A stretch of DNA of 64,000 bases from positions 1-64,000 of the forward strand of contig CABQEV010000002.1 in NCBI GenBank assembly GCA_902463265.1. The letters are read 5' to 3'. Below the pieces are notes generated by a model that searched no databases, was not told the DNA's origin, and worked only from the letters and a program-made list of their open reading frames with translations. Source of the stretch: UMGS1889 sp900556055 (GTDB lineage Bacteria > Bacillota > Clostridia > Oscillospirales > Ruminococcaceae). Positions within the stretch are counted from its first letter, which is position 1. Every line of letters begins with the position of its first letter. Positions 50,017-58,994 of the stretch are shown here, in pieces. The translations under genes and the position numbers were made by a program.

Positions 50017-52722
50017 GTGGAAACATTGAAAAGATGTGCGGCGGCAGCATCGGCTGCGGCAATTGTCATGTCCGCCGCAGCACCTGTATATTGTCATGCG
50101 GAGGAAAATTCGGTGAATACAAAGGAAATAATCATCGACGGAACGACCGAAAATACCAATGAGGTCATGCTTTACAGGGGTGCGGGAATGGTAAGCGCCA
50201 ACAACTCGTCCCGCCTTCTCCTTGATTATAAGGCGGAAAATCCCGAGGCATATCACGAGATACTTGAGTATATGTTCGGCGATGAGGGAATAGGCATAAA
50301 CCACCTTAAAGTCGAAATGGGTGCGGACATAAATTCATCTTCGGGAACAGAACCCGGCGTAAAGCGCAGCGAAGATGAAAAGGCAGATGTCACAAGGGGC
50401 GCAGGATATCAGCTTGCCGCTGATGCAAAGGCGGTAAACCCCGACCTGACGATAGATATGCTCTGGTGGAGTGAACCGAAATGGATATCCGATGCAGATG
50501 ATGTTTATGCCGCAAGATACAAGTGGTACAAGGAAACTCTCGATGCTGCATATGAGACATACGGTCTTGAATTCGACTATGTAAGTGCGGTTCAGAATGA
50601 GCGCGGAGCTGACCTTGAATGGGTGAAATATCTCTCGTCGCATCTCAAAAGCGAGACTGACTGCCCGTATGATTATTCAAAGATAAAGATAGTCGGCGGT
50701 GAAGAGGTCTGCACATGGGGATTTGCCGACAGAATGTATGAGGACGAGGAGCTTATGAATGCTGTCGATGTTGTCGGCAGCCATTACACAAGCAGATCGA
50801 CCGCAGCGGCAAAAAAGCTTGCTGAGGAGCATGGCAAGGAGCTGTGGTTCAGCGAGGCAAGCTCCTCAATGAGCTATGCGCAGGGAACATACAGATTTGA
50901 CGGCAAAAACTCGGGACTGGCTGACATAAACGGCGCACTTGACATCGCAAACAGAATAATCGGAATGTATCCGAACGGCGGAATGACACTTTATGAATAT
51001 CAGCCTGCTATATCGGCATATTACGACGGTGCGACCTACTGCCAGAAGCAGCTTATTGCGGCATCCGATCCATGGAGCGGATATTATATGCTCGACAGCG
51101 GATTTTATATGTCACTGCATTTCTCGCAGTTCATCAAAAAAGGCTGGGCATTTGTTGACAGCGCATGCTTCAGCGACGGAAAAGCAGGTGGCGACGGACA
51201 CGCTATCGTTGATGCGGTTTACAGCTATATGACCGCCGCAGATATTGAAAGCGGAGATTACAGCACAGTTATCACCAACACAACAGATGAGCCTATCGAA
51301 TACACATTCAGAGTATCTGACCTCGGAAAGGCTTCCGCAGATGTCAGCGTCTGGGAGACAAGAGGTCCTGACAGCGGCAGCTATGACGAGAATTATTTCA
51401 AAAAGGTTTCGGATATCACACCGGCTGAGGATAACGGTGAATATACATACACTGTTTCCGTGAAGCCGTATTCGATCGTGACGGTTTCTACGGTAACGCC
51501 GCCGAGAACTGAATATGTGAATAAGAATCAGTCAGAAAGAACAGTGCTTGAGCTTCCTTATGAAGATGATTTTGAATATGCGGATTATCCCGAGGATTAT
51601 CTTGCATCAAGAGGAAATGCACCGAGATATACAACCGATGAGGGCGGCGCATTTGAAGTGGAAAAGACCGAAAACGGCAATACTCTCGTTCAGCAGATAA
51701 CAGCCGATACAAAGGCAAAAGAGTGGGGCTGGACACCCGATCCCGTGACCTGCTTCGGTGATGACAGATGGTACAATTACAGCACATCGGCAGAGGTAAG
51801 GTTTGACAGATCAGATGATACGACAAAAAATTATGTCGGCGTGGGTGCAAGATATACGCTTGCATGCAACGGTGCAGTCGGATACTGGATAAAGCTTTTC
51901 GAGGACGGCAGCTGGAGCCTTATGGCAAACAATTCCGAAAAGGCAAAGGGCAGCCTTGACGGATTTGATGCTGATGCTGTTCATACTTTGAAGATACAGA
52001 CCGAAAACAATGTTATCACGGCATATATTGACGGAAATTCGGTTACTGAATATGTCTGCGAATCCGAGTCGCTTATCGGTGCTGGACGTGCTGCGCTTTA
52101 CAGCTCATACAACAGAAACAGCTTTGACAATATATCAGTACAGCCGATCGAAGGCGCAGAAACATATGTGACCCGTTATGACAATACCGATCTCTGTTTT
52201 GATTACGAGGGCAAGTGGGAACATAACACAATGAGCAGCTTCAAGAACTACAAGAGAACCATCTCAAAGGGCGAAGAAGGCTCATCGCTGACAGTAAAGT
52301 TTGACGGAACAGGCTTTGCGCTTACAGGCGAAAATGCGGCGGGAACAGTCATTTCCGTTGAGATCGACGGCGGCGAGGCTGCGCTAAGCGATGTTTACAA
52401 AACAGGCTCACGTGAGGTAACATATCACTGCGAGGGTCTGGAAAATGGAACTCATACTGCTAAGATAACCGTTGCTGCGGGAAAATTCGGCATTGACGGA
52501 ATGGAAGTTATCGGTGGCGAATTGCCATATCCCGCAAAGGAAGAAGAAACAGCATCGGAAACGGAACCCGAAACCGAAACAGAAACATATGCAGAAGCTG
52601 AGACATCTGAGGTAACCTCTGAGGAAAACAAAAAAAGCTCGGCACTTCCGATCGCAGCTGCTGCGGCAGCAGTCATTGCAGCGGGCGTGGGTGCGGCTAT
52701 TCTGATAAAAAAGAAGAAGTAA
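50017..52722 (+). CDS. Membrane-anchored GH59 galactosidase-like hydrolase
   Basis: The 901-residue protein starts with GTG at 50017 behind AAAGGGAG and has a signal peptide. Residues 60-480 resemble GH59 (galactocerebrosidase family): YRGAGMVSANNSSRLLLDY, the acid-base glutamate E195 in QNERG and the nucleophile E280 in LWFSEAS. Two jelly-roll regions follow: about 510-720 resembling the lectin-like end of this family and 725-840 as a second sandwich. The C-terminus has a glutamate/threonine stretch, a membrane span (ALPIAAAAAAVIAAGVGAAIL) and a KKKK tail, so it should be held on the cell surface. The TATAAT about 60 bases upstream has no good -35 box. Confidence 0.85.
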   Translation: METLKRCAAAASAAAIVMSAAAPVYCHAEENSVNTKEIIIDGTTENTNEVMLYRGAGMVSANNSSRLLLDYKAENPEAYHEILEYMFGDEGIGINHLKVEMGADINSSSGTEPGVKRSEDEKADVTRGAGYQLAADAKAVNPDLTIDMLWWSEPKWISDADDVYAARYKWYKETLDAAYETYGLEFDYVSAVQNERGADLEWVKYLSSHLKSETDCPYDYSKIKIVGGEEVCTWGFADRMYEDEELMNAVDVVGSHYTSRSTAAAKKLAEEHGKELWFSEASSSMSYAQGTYRFDGKNSGLADINGALDIANRIIGMYPNGGMTLYEYQPAISAYYDGATYCQKQLIAASDPWSGYYMLDSGFYMSLHFSQFIKKGWAFVDSACFSDGKAGGDGHAIVDAVYSYMTAADIESGDYSTVITNTTDEPIEYTFRVSDLGKASADVSVWETRGPDSGSYDENYFKKVSDITPAEDNGEYTYTVSVKPYSIVTVSTVTPPRTEYVNKNQSERTVLELPYEDDFEYADYPEDYLASRGNAPRYTTDEGGAFEVEKTENGNTLVQQITADTKAKEWGWTPDPVTCFGDDRWYNYSTSAEVRFDRSDDTTKNYVGVGARYTLACNGAVGYWIKLFEDGSWSLMANNSEKAKGSLDGFDADAVHTLKIQTENNVITAYIDGNSVTEYVCESESLIGAGRAALYSSYNRNSFDNISVQPIEGAETYVTRYDNTDLCFDYEGKWEHNTMSSFKNYKRTISKGEEGSSLTVKFDGTGFALTGENAAGTVISVEIDGGEAALSDVYKTGSREVTYHCEGLENGTHTAKITVAAGKFGIDGMEVIGGELPYPAKEEETASETEPETETETYAEAETSEVTSEENKKSSALPIAAAAAAVIAAGVGAAILIKKKK

Positions 52723-52726
52723 TGCT

Positions 52727-54073
52727 GTGAATAATTCGGGAAATATGACTTCGGGCAGCGAAACAGGGCATATCATCAGATTTGCTCTGCCGCTTCTCGG
52801 CGGAAATCTGCTTCAGCAGACTTATAATATTGCGGATACGCTGATAGTCGGACGTGTACTCGGTGATGATGCACTTGCCGCAGTCGGCGCAACAGGTTCG
52901 ATAACCTACCTGTTTTACACGCTGTGCATCGGACTTTCTATCGGTGCGGGCGTAATGATAGCGCAGCTTTTCGGAGCGGGAGATATAAAGCGCATGAGAT
53001 CAGCTGTGTTTAATTCGGCAGTCGTTACGGCGATATTCGGACTGGTCATAAGCATCATCGGAGTTATTGCGGCTCGGTCGGTGCTGACTATGCTGAATGT
53101 TCCCGCAAAGCTGATAGACGATTCATCGGCGTATATGCGGATAGCCTGCGGCGGAACGCTTGCGGTGGCGGCGTACAACTGGATAAACTCAGTCATGAGG
53201 GCGCTCGGCGACTCGAAAACACCGCTTATTTTCTTAGGCGCAGCAAGCATCATGAACGTTCTGCTCGATATATTTTTCGTTATCGTTCTGAAAACAGGCG
53301 TTGAGGGTGCGGCATGGGCGACTGTCCTTGCACAGGGATTTTCAGCCGCCGCATGCATACTTTACAGCTTTGGAAGAAATGAATCGCTCAGGCTTTCACG
53401 CAGCGATATAAAGGCTGACAGGGATATGATGGCAAGATGTGTTTCGATGGGTGTTCCGATCGCACTCCAGAACGGACTTATCTCTGTTTCGATGGTGGCA
53501 CTTCAGCGTGTCACTAACGGATTCGGCGAAACGGTCATGGCGGCGTACACGGTATCAATGAGGATTGAACAGTTTGTTCAGCAGCCTTTTTCTTCTCTGA
53601 ATGCCGCTGTTTCCACATTTACGGGACAGAACATCGGTGCGGGAAAGGAAGAAAGAGCCGTCAGAGGTCTGCGCTCGGCATTAACTATATCGGTCATATT
53701 TGCCTTTGCGGTGCTTGCGCTTTTTGCGGCATTCGGAAGATATATCGCAGGCTGGTTCGTGACGGGCAGCGAGGTCATAAGCATAGCATCAAAGGCGGTC
53801 GTGATTACAGCGGCATTTTACTGGTCGCTCGGAGCTATCCACACAACAAGGGGCTTTCTGAACGGCACTGGCGATACAGGCTATGCACTTGTGAACGGAC
53901 TCGCTGAGGTAATATGCAGAATAGGTCTTTCTCTCGTGCTGACGAAGATACCGTCAATAGGCTGCTGGGGAATATGGCTCACAACATGCTTCACATGGTT
54001 CGCGACAGCGGCGGTAAGCATTATCCGATACAAAAGCGGAAAATGGAAAAACAGATCGGTCGTCAGGTCGTGA
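52727..54073 (+). CDS. MATE-family efflux transporter
   Basis: The 448-residue membrane protein has 12 hydrophobic spans and MATE signatures: LPLLGGNLLQQTYNIADTLIVGRVLG at the start and FTGQNIGAGKEERAVRGLR in the second half, with the symmetric pair of six-span bundles. It exports drugs or metabolites in exchange for sodium or protons. The start is probably GTG at 52727, four bases after the GH59 gene; ATG at 52745 is an alternative. It is followed by a terminator. Confidence 0.9.
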   Translation: MNNSGNMTSGSETGHIIRFALPLLGGNLLQQTYNIADTLIVGRVLGDDALAAVGATGSITYLFYTLCIGLSIGAGVMIAQLFGAGDIKRMRSAVFNSAVVTAIFGLVISIIGVIAARSVLTMLNVPAKLIDDSSAYMRIACGGTLAVAAYNWINSVMRALGDSKTPLIFLGAASIMNVLLDIFFVIVLKTGVEGAAWATVLAQGFSAAACILYSFGRNESLRLSRSDIKADRDMMARCVSMGVPIALQNGLISVSMVALQRVTNGFGETVMAAYTVSMRIEQFVQQPFSSLNAAVSTFTGQNIGAGKEERAVRGLRSALTISVIFAFAVLALFAAFGRYIAGWFVTGSEVISIASKAVVITAAFYWSLGAIHTTRGFLNGTGDTGYALVNGLAEVICRIGLSLVLTKIPSIGCWGIWLTTCFTWFATAAVSIIRYKSGKWKNRSVVRS

Positions 54074-54084
54074 TTTTTAGTAGT

Positions 54085-54121
54085 ATGCAGCACTGATGCT
54101 TATTTCAGTGCTGCATTTTTT
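54085..54121 (+). terminator. Terminator after the MATE gene
   Basis: ATGCAGCACTGA pairs with TCAGTGCTGCAT over an eight-base loop and is followed by T6. Confidence 0.88.
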
Positions 54122-54141
54122 GTAAAATTTCGCAGAAAAAA

Positions 54142-54170
54142 TTGACTGTCCGCATATCGGGTGATATAAT
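54142..54170 (+). promoter_or_regulatory. Promoter of the EamA transporter gene
   Basis: TTGACT (54142-54147) and TATAAT (54165-54170) are 17 bases apart. Confidence 0.75.
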
Positions 54171-54224
54171 AATATCAGACGGAAAATTCCTGCCGGTATT
54201 TTGTATATAAACAAGGTGATTTAT

Positions 54225-55085
54225 ATGTGGATCGCATTTGCATTCGGTTCGGCACTTTTTGCGGGAGTTACTTCAATACTTGCAAAGATAGGAATAAAAA
54301 ACACGGATTCGACTGCCGCAACAGCTATAAGAACTATTGTGATACTCTTCTTTTCATGGCTGATGGTGTTTATCACGGGGGCATTTGGCGGGATAGGCAG
54401 AATATCCTCAAAAACGCTGATATTTCTGATGCTTTCTGGACTCGCAACGGGCGGCAGCTGGCTGTGCTATTTCAAGGCACTGCAGATAGGCGACGTAAAC
54501 AAGGTCACGCCTGTTGACAAATCAAGCACGGTGCTTACGATGCTTCTTGCGTTCATTATACTTGGGGAAGAGCTGAGCATACTCAAGGTTATATGCATGA
54601 TCCTTATCGGAGCGGGAACATATCTCATGATAGTAAAAAAAGAAACGGACAAGGAAGTCAAGGGCAGGGGCTGGCTGTTTTATGCGGTGCTGTCGGCGGT
54701 GTTTGCGAGCCTGACCTCTATCCTCGGAAAGATAGGGATAAGCGGGGTGGATTCCAGCCTCGGAACGGCGATAAGAACGATAGTCGTGCTTATCATGGCA
54801 TGGGTGATGGTATTTGTAACCAAAAAGCAGGACGAGCTTAAAAAGATAGACGGCAAAAGCATGGCGTTCATATGCCTGTCGGGACTTACAACGGGACTTT
54901 CATGGCTGTGCTATTACAAGGCTTTGCAGGACGGTCAGGCAAGCATCGTTGTCCCCATCGACAAGCTTAGCATACTTGTGACGGTCGCATTTTCGTATAT
55001 CGTGCTGAAGGAAAGGCTTACAAAGAAGTCCTTTGCGGGGCTTGCGATGATAACTGCGGGAACTCTTATGTTGGTCATAAAATAG
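54225..55085 (+). CDS. EamA-family (DMT) transporter
   Basis: The 286-residue protein has ten hydrophobic spans in two EamA repeats: SILAKIGIKNTDSTAATAIRT in the first and SILGKIGISGVDSSLGTAIRT in the second, each followed by LSGLxTGxSWLCYxKAL. Members export amino acids or other metabolites. The start at 54225 follows AAGGTGATTTAT; the frame from TTG 54201 is rejected because its first residues are not membrane-like. The substrate is unknown. Confidence 0.88.
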   Translation: MWIAFAFGSALFAGVTSILAKIGIKNTDSTAATAIRTIVILFFSWLMVFITGAFGGIGRISSKTLIFLMLSGLATGGSWLCYFKALQIGDVNKVTPVDKSSTVLTMLLAFIILGEELSILKVICMILIGAGTYLMIVKKETDKEVKGRGWLFYAVLSAVFASLTSILGKIGISGVDSSLGTAIRTIVVLIMAWVMVFVTKKQDELKKIDGKSMAFICLSGLTTGLSWLCYYKALQDGQASIVVPIDKLSILVTVAFSYIVLKERLTKKSFAGLAMITAGTLMLVIK

Positions 55086-55130
55086 GACATTTGCTGCTTG
55101 TGAAATAACATTGATACGGAGCTGAAAATA

Positions 55131-55904
55131 ATGATAACTGAAGTAAGAATGTCAAAATGCAACGGAAAAACATACATTGAAGTAAAAACAAGTCCGAGTC
55201 CGAGTGAATATCCATCGCCCGATCTCTCGGATATGGGCAGGGAATTTAATGAGCTTAACAGAGCAGGACTGTATTGTTATGGATTAAAGGTCATAGTAAA
55301 GCTTATAAAGCATTTTGGATATGACTATAACAAGTGGTATGAGCTTCTTCTTGGCATGAGTGATTACACTTTGATAAGAGAATCCGAAGGCATTGTCGGG
55401 AGATTTTCAAAGTATTGGGGAGCAATAGGTGACTATTCTCCCGAAGAAATACTTACCCCTATTTTTATTCCGCATAAGGACATAAAGAATTTTTATCCGT
55501 GCGATCACTGCGGGCGGCAGAACTGGCTTTACGGTATGTATGAAGAAGAGGACTTTTGTCTGAATCTGAAAAACTGCGGATATGTCAGGGATCATTACCG
55601 ATATAACCGTCCCGATAAGAATAAATACTCGGTTGGAAAGTATAAGGAATATTATGATATGTATATGGAAACGGATATTTCTCTGCTTCGGGTGATATAT
55701 GATACATTCAAGATAGCAGAACCGGGTGATCCCATCTCATTTTTTGACGACAATAACCGGACTATTATCATTGCTGATATGATAAAGGTGTGCAGGTCAC
55801 TTGGCATTGAGCCGCCGGACCTCAGCGGCATACCCGAGGAGGGCTGTGGTGATAAGTATCATATACGCAGCTTTGACAGCATCGGACTTATAGAAAACAA
55901 GTGA
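55131..55904 (+). CDS. Hypothetical protein, 257 residues, with paired cysteines
   Basis: I do not recognise this protein. It is cytoplasmic, without a signal peptide or span. A possible metal site lies in CDHCGRQNWLYGMYEEEDFCLNLKNCGY (about residues 124-151; four cysteines spaced like a zinc ribbon). The rest is mixed helical and acidic, with an ending VCRSLGIEPPDLSGIPEEGCG. Start follows GGAGCTGAAAATA. It lies between the EamA gene and the second ior locus, with a terminator after it. Confidence 0.65.
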   Translation: MITEVRMSKCNGKTYIEVKTSPSPSEYPSPDLSDMGREFNELNRAGLYCYGLKVIVKLIKHFGYDYNKWYELLLGMSDYTLIRESEGIVGRFSKYWGAIGDYSPEEILTPIFIPHKDIKNFYPCDHCGRQNWLYGMYEEEDFCLNLKNCGYVRDHYRYNRPDKNKYSVGKYKEYYDMYMETDISLLRVIYDTFKIAEPGDPISFFDDNNRTIIIADMIKVCRSLGIEPPDLSGIPEEGCGDKYHIRSFDSIGLIENK

Positions 55905-55943
55905 CAGCCTTATGAGCTTAAAAAATGATTTGGCTTTCTTTTC

Positions 55944-55977
55944 AGGGCAGCAGAAGCAATTCCGCTGCCTTGTTTTG
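55944..55977 (+). terminator. Terminator before the second ior locus
   Basis: AGGGCAGC pairs with GCTGCCT and is followed by TGTTTTG. The stem is short, so confidence is moderate. Confidence 0.5.
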
Positions 55978-56019
55978 TATGAATATCAAAAGTCACATAA
56001 AAATACTTTTCAAAATCTA

Positions 56020-56048
56020 TTGAAATAGCAAAGAAAATGTTGTATAAT
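56020..56048 (+). promoter_or_regulatory. Promoter of the second ior-paaK locus
   Basis: TTGAAA (56020-56025) and TATAAT (56043-56048) are 17 bases apart, with a transcription start expected near 56055. Confidence 0.8.
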
Positions 56049-56090
56049 TTAGTGTGATGAAATTACTGTATGAAAGAAGTGAACTGCCTG

Positions 56091-57893
56091 ATGTCGGAAA
56101 AATTTCTGATGGGTAATGAAGCGATAGCGATGGCTGCGCTGCATAACGGTGTCGATTTTGTTGCGGGTTATCCCGGAACGCCGTCAAGTGAGATACTTGA
56201 AACAGCTGCAAAAAATCGCTCTGATGATACATATGTTGAATGGTCGGTCAATGAAAAGGCTGCTCTTGAGGCAGCGGCGGGTGCGTCCTATGCGGGCGGA
56301 AGAACTATGGTCACGATGAAGCAGGTCGGTCTGAATGTTGCGTCCGATCCGCTCATGAGCCTTGCATATGTCGGCGTAAAGGGCGGAATGATCGTTGTTT
56401 CCGCAGATGATCCCGGACCTATTTCATCACAGACCGAGCAGGACACGAGAACATTTGCGGCATTTGCAAAGCTGCCTGTTTTTGATCCCGCATCGCCAGA
56501 AGAAGCATATGAAATGGTCGGCGATGCATATGCGCTGTCCGAAAAATACAACACTCCCGTACTTTTCAGACCTACAACAAGAGTCTGTCACGGCTGTGCG
56601 TCGATCAATGTATCCGATATGCCCGAAAAGCATAAAGCGGAGGGCTTTGTCAAGGACACAAAGAGATGGGTGATATTCCCGAAGCTGTCCTTTGAAAATC
56701 ACAAAAAAATAGAAAGCAGAAACGCAATGCTGCGTGACGAGCTTTCCGATTACAGATTCAACATTCTGTCGGGAAGCGGAAAAAAGGGAATCTGCGCAGG
56801 CGGTGTCAGCAGGGCGTATATGCATGAAGCACTGGATATGCTCGGAGATCCCGAGGTTAAGCTGCTTGAAGTCGGCATACCTTTCCCGTTTCCCGAAAAG
56901 CTGGCACTGGAATTCCTTGACGGTCTGGACGAGGTCCTTGTGCTTGAAGAGCTTGATCCTGTGCTTGAAAAGGAGCTTATTTTCATCTGCGGAAAATATA
57001 ACCTTAACGTTAAAATAAAGGGCAAGCTTTCGGGAGATACAGCAAATGCGGGCGAAAATACCGTTAATTCCGTATGCGGATATATTTCGGCACTTACGGG
57101 CGCAAAATGTCCCGAAAATGCGGAAAGAGAATGTCCTCCCGAGCTTCCCGTAAGACCTCCTGTACTGTGCGCAGGCTGTCCTCACCGTGCATCTTTCTAT
57201 GCGGTAAAGACTGCGGTCAAGGGAAGAAAGGTTGTGTTCTGCGGCGATATCGGCTGCTATACGCTCGGAAATGCCGCACCGCTTGACATGGTTGACACCT
57301 GCCTGTGCATGGGTGCTGACATAACCGTTGCACAGGGAATAAAGAGGATCGAACCCGAAACGCTCTGCTTCTCATTTATCGGAGATTCCACTTTCTTTGC
57401 GTCGGGAATTACAGGCGTTGTAAATGCTGTGTACAATAAAACGGACATTATTCTTATCGTTCTCGATAACTCTACTACGGCTATGACAGGTCAGCAGCCG
57501 CACCCGGGAACGGGCAAGACGATGATGGGCGAGATATCCGAGAAGATAAGCATTGAAAAGGTGCTTGAAGCTGTCGGAGTAAGCTCTGTTGAAACTGTCG
57601 ATCCGTTGGATCAGAAGGCTGCGCGCGAGGCTGTGTGCCGTGCGGCTGACTATGCTGAGGGCGGAGTAAGAGCGGTCGTTTTCCGTTCGCCGTGTATTGC
57701 GGTATCAAAGCCTAAGGGTAAGCTCGATGTTGATGAAAATGTCTGCATCGGCTGCAAAAAATGCATAAAGGAAATAGGCTGTCCTGCGGTCGTGATGCAT
57801 GACAAAAAGGCATATATCGAGCCTTCGCTGTGCACAGGCTGCGGATTATGCGCACAGGTATGTCCCGTTAATGCGATAGGGGGTAAAAACTGA
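56091..57893 (+). CDS. iorA: Indolepyruvate:ferredoxin oxidoreductase alpha subunit, copy 2
   Basis: The 600-residue thiamine diphosphate enzyme has the IorA layout: MGNEAIAMAALHNGVDF, GYPGTPSSEI, the central CAGCPHRASFY, GDIGCYTLGNAAPL and FIGDSTFFASGITG, then a C-terminal ferredoxin domain with CIGCKKC and CTGCGLCAQVCP. It is 25 residues longer than copy 1, mainly through a loop near 320-350. The start at 56091 (MSEKFLMGNEA) is chosen because family members begin a few residues before MGNEA and because ATG 56070 would leave a leader of about 15 bases. It is the first gene of the locus. Confidence 0.94.
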   Translation: MSEKFLMGNEAIAMAALHNGVDFVAGYPGTPSSEILETAAKNRSDDTYVEWSVNEKAALEAAAGASYAGGRTMVTMKQVGLNVASDPLMSLAYVGVKGGMIVVSADDPGPISSQTEQDTRTFAAFAKLPVFDPASPEEAYEMVGDAYALSEKYNTPVLFRPTTRVCHGCASINVSDMPEKHKAEGFVKDTKRWVIFPKLSFENHKKIESRNAMLRDELSDYRFNILSGSGKKGICAGGVSRAYMHEALDMLGDPEVKLLEVGIPFPFPEKLALEFLDGLDEVLVLEELDPVLEKELIFICGKYNLNVKIKGKLSGDTANAGENTVNSVCGYISALTGAKCPENAERECPPELPVRPPVLCAGCPHRASFYAVKTAVKGRKVVFCGDIGCYTLGNAAPLDMVDTCLCMGADITVAQGIKRIEPETLCFSFIGDSTFFASGITGVVNAVYNKTDIILIVLDNSTTAMTGQQPHPGTGKTMMGEISEKISIEKVLEAVGVSSVETVDPLDQKAAREAVCRAADYAEGGVRAVVFRSPCIAVSKPKGKLDVDENVCIGCKKCIKEIGCPAVVMHDKKAYIEPSLCTGCGLCAQVCPVNAIGGKN

Positions 57894-58486
57894 TGGTTAC
57901 AAGCTGTTTATTGTGCGGAGTCGGCGGACAGGGAACTGTTCTTGCATCTAAGCTGATAGCCGCATCTGCGATGGAAAAGGGCATGCTTGTCAGAACTGCC
58001 GAAACTATCGGAATGGCGCAGAGAGGCGGCTGTGTTGTCAGTCATGTGAGATACGGCGACAAGGTGAATTCCTCGATGATACCAGTCGGCGGGGCTGATG
58101 TTATAATCGCATTTGAGCCTGCGGAGGCTGTCAGAAACCTTGCCTATTTAAAGAAAGACGGAACGGTCATTGTCAACAAAAAGGCTGTTATGCCTGTTAC
58201 CGCATCGCTTGGCGGAAGCAGCTACAGCGGCGAAGAAATGCTTGATTATCTCAGAAAAAACGTGAAAAATCTTGTTATTGCGGACGGTGACAGGATATGC
58301 GCTGAATGCGGTTCACCGAAGGTGCTGAACGTTGCTCTGCTGGCGTGCGCCGCAAATTCGGGTGCGCTCGGAATAAGCGTTGATGAGCTGAAAAATGCGA
58401 TCGGAAACAGAGTAAATCCTAAGTTCAGGGAGTTGAATTTCAAGGCTGTTGATATTGCCGCAGGAGGTTCGGGAAATGTTCAGTGA
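57893..58486 (+). CDS. iorB: Indolepyruvate:ferredoxin oxidoreductase beta subunit, copy 2
   Basis: The 197-residue IorB has CGVGGQGTVLASKLIA and GMAQRGGCVVSHVRYG, as in copy 1. It overlaps the iorA stop by one base (TGATG), so the subunits are coupled. The next gene overlaps it by 11 bases. Copies 1 and 2 share the order iorA-iorB but differ in what follows, so they are paralogues rather than a recent duplication. Confidence 0.93.
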   Translation: MVTSCLLCGVGGQGTVLASKLIAASAMEKGMLVRTAETIGMAQRGGCVVSHVRYGDKVNSSMIPVGGADVIIAFEPAEAVRNLAYLKKDGTVIVNKKAVMPVTASLGGSSYSGEEMLDYLRKNVKNLVIADGDRICAECGSPKVLNVALLACAANSGALGISVDELKNAIGNRVNPKFRELNFKAVDIAAGGSGNVQ

Positions 58487-58973
58487 ATTTACGGAGGCAC
58501 TTTTATCCGCGGAAAAAAGTCCGATGATACCCGATGAATATGATATTTTCGGGAGATTCTGCGGCAGCTGGAAATTCAAAGGCGATTTCATGACGGGAAG
58601 CGGCGAAATACAGACATCAGAGGGCGAATGGCTGTTTTCGCGAATATTAAACGGCACTGCAATACAGGACGTTTTCATCTGGCCGCCAAGAGATCAGCGC
58701 AGAAGTGACGATGTATGCGGTGAATATGCATCATCGATATTTGCCTATGATCCGCTGAGCAAAAAGTGGGACGTAACATGGGTGAACACGGGATCAACTG
58801 TCAGGCTGAAGGCCGAAAAGATCGGCGGGAATATAATCATGACTGAGATCACCGAGAAGAAGATGCAGTGGATATTTTCCGATATAACCGATGTTTCGTT
58901 CAGATGGCAGAGCGTTATACATAACGATAACGGCAGCAAAACGCTGCTTGCAAATCTCAGGGCATTCCGATAA
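58476..58973 (+). CDS. Hypothetical lipocalin-like protein inside the ior-paaK locus
   Basis: The 165-residue product is of unknown function. It starts at 58476 behind AGGAGG and overlaps iorB2 by 11 bases. Strand-rich motifs such as FCGSWKFKGDFMTGSGEIQTSEGEW and KWDVTWVNTGSTVRLKAEKIGGNI suggest a beta-barrel of the lipocalin or DUF1579 kind, with a positive C-terminus. No signal peptide is seen, so it acts in the cytoplasm. Its place between iorB and paaK suggests a role with aryl acids or their CoA esters, for example binding a product; that is inference. The first locus lacks this gene. Confidence 0.65.
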   Translation: MFSEFTEALLSAEKSPMIPDEYDIFGRFCGSWKFKGDFMTGSGEIQTSEGEWLFSRILNGTAIQDVFIWPPRDQRRSDDVCGEYASSIFAYDPLSKKWDVTWVNTGSTVRLKAEKIGGNIIMTEITEKKMQWIFSDITDVSFRWQSVIHNDNGSKTLLANLRAFR

Positions 58974-58994
58974 AATGTAAAGGGGAAAAATCTT

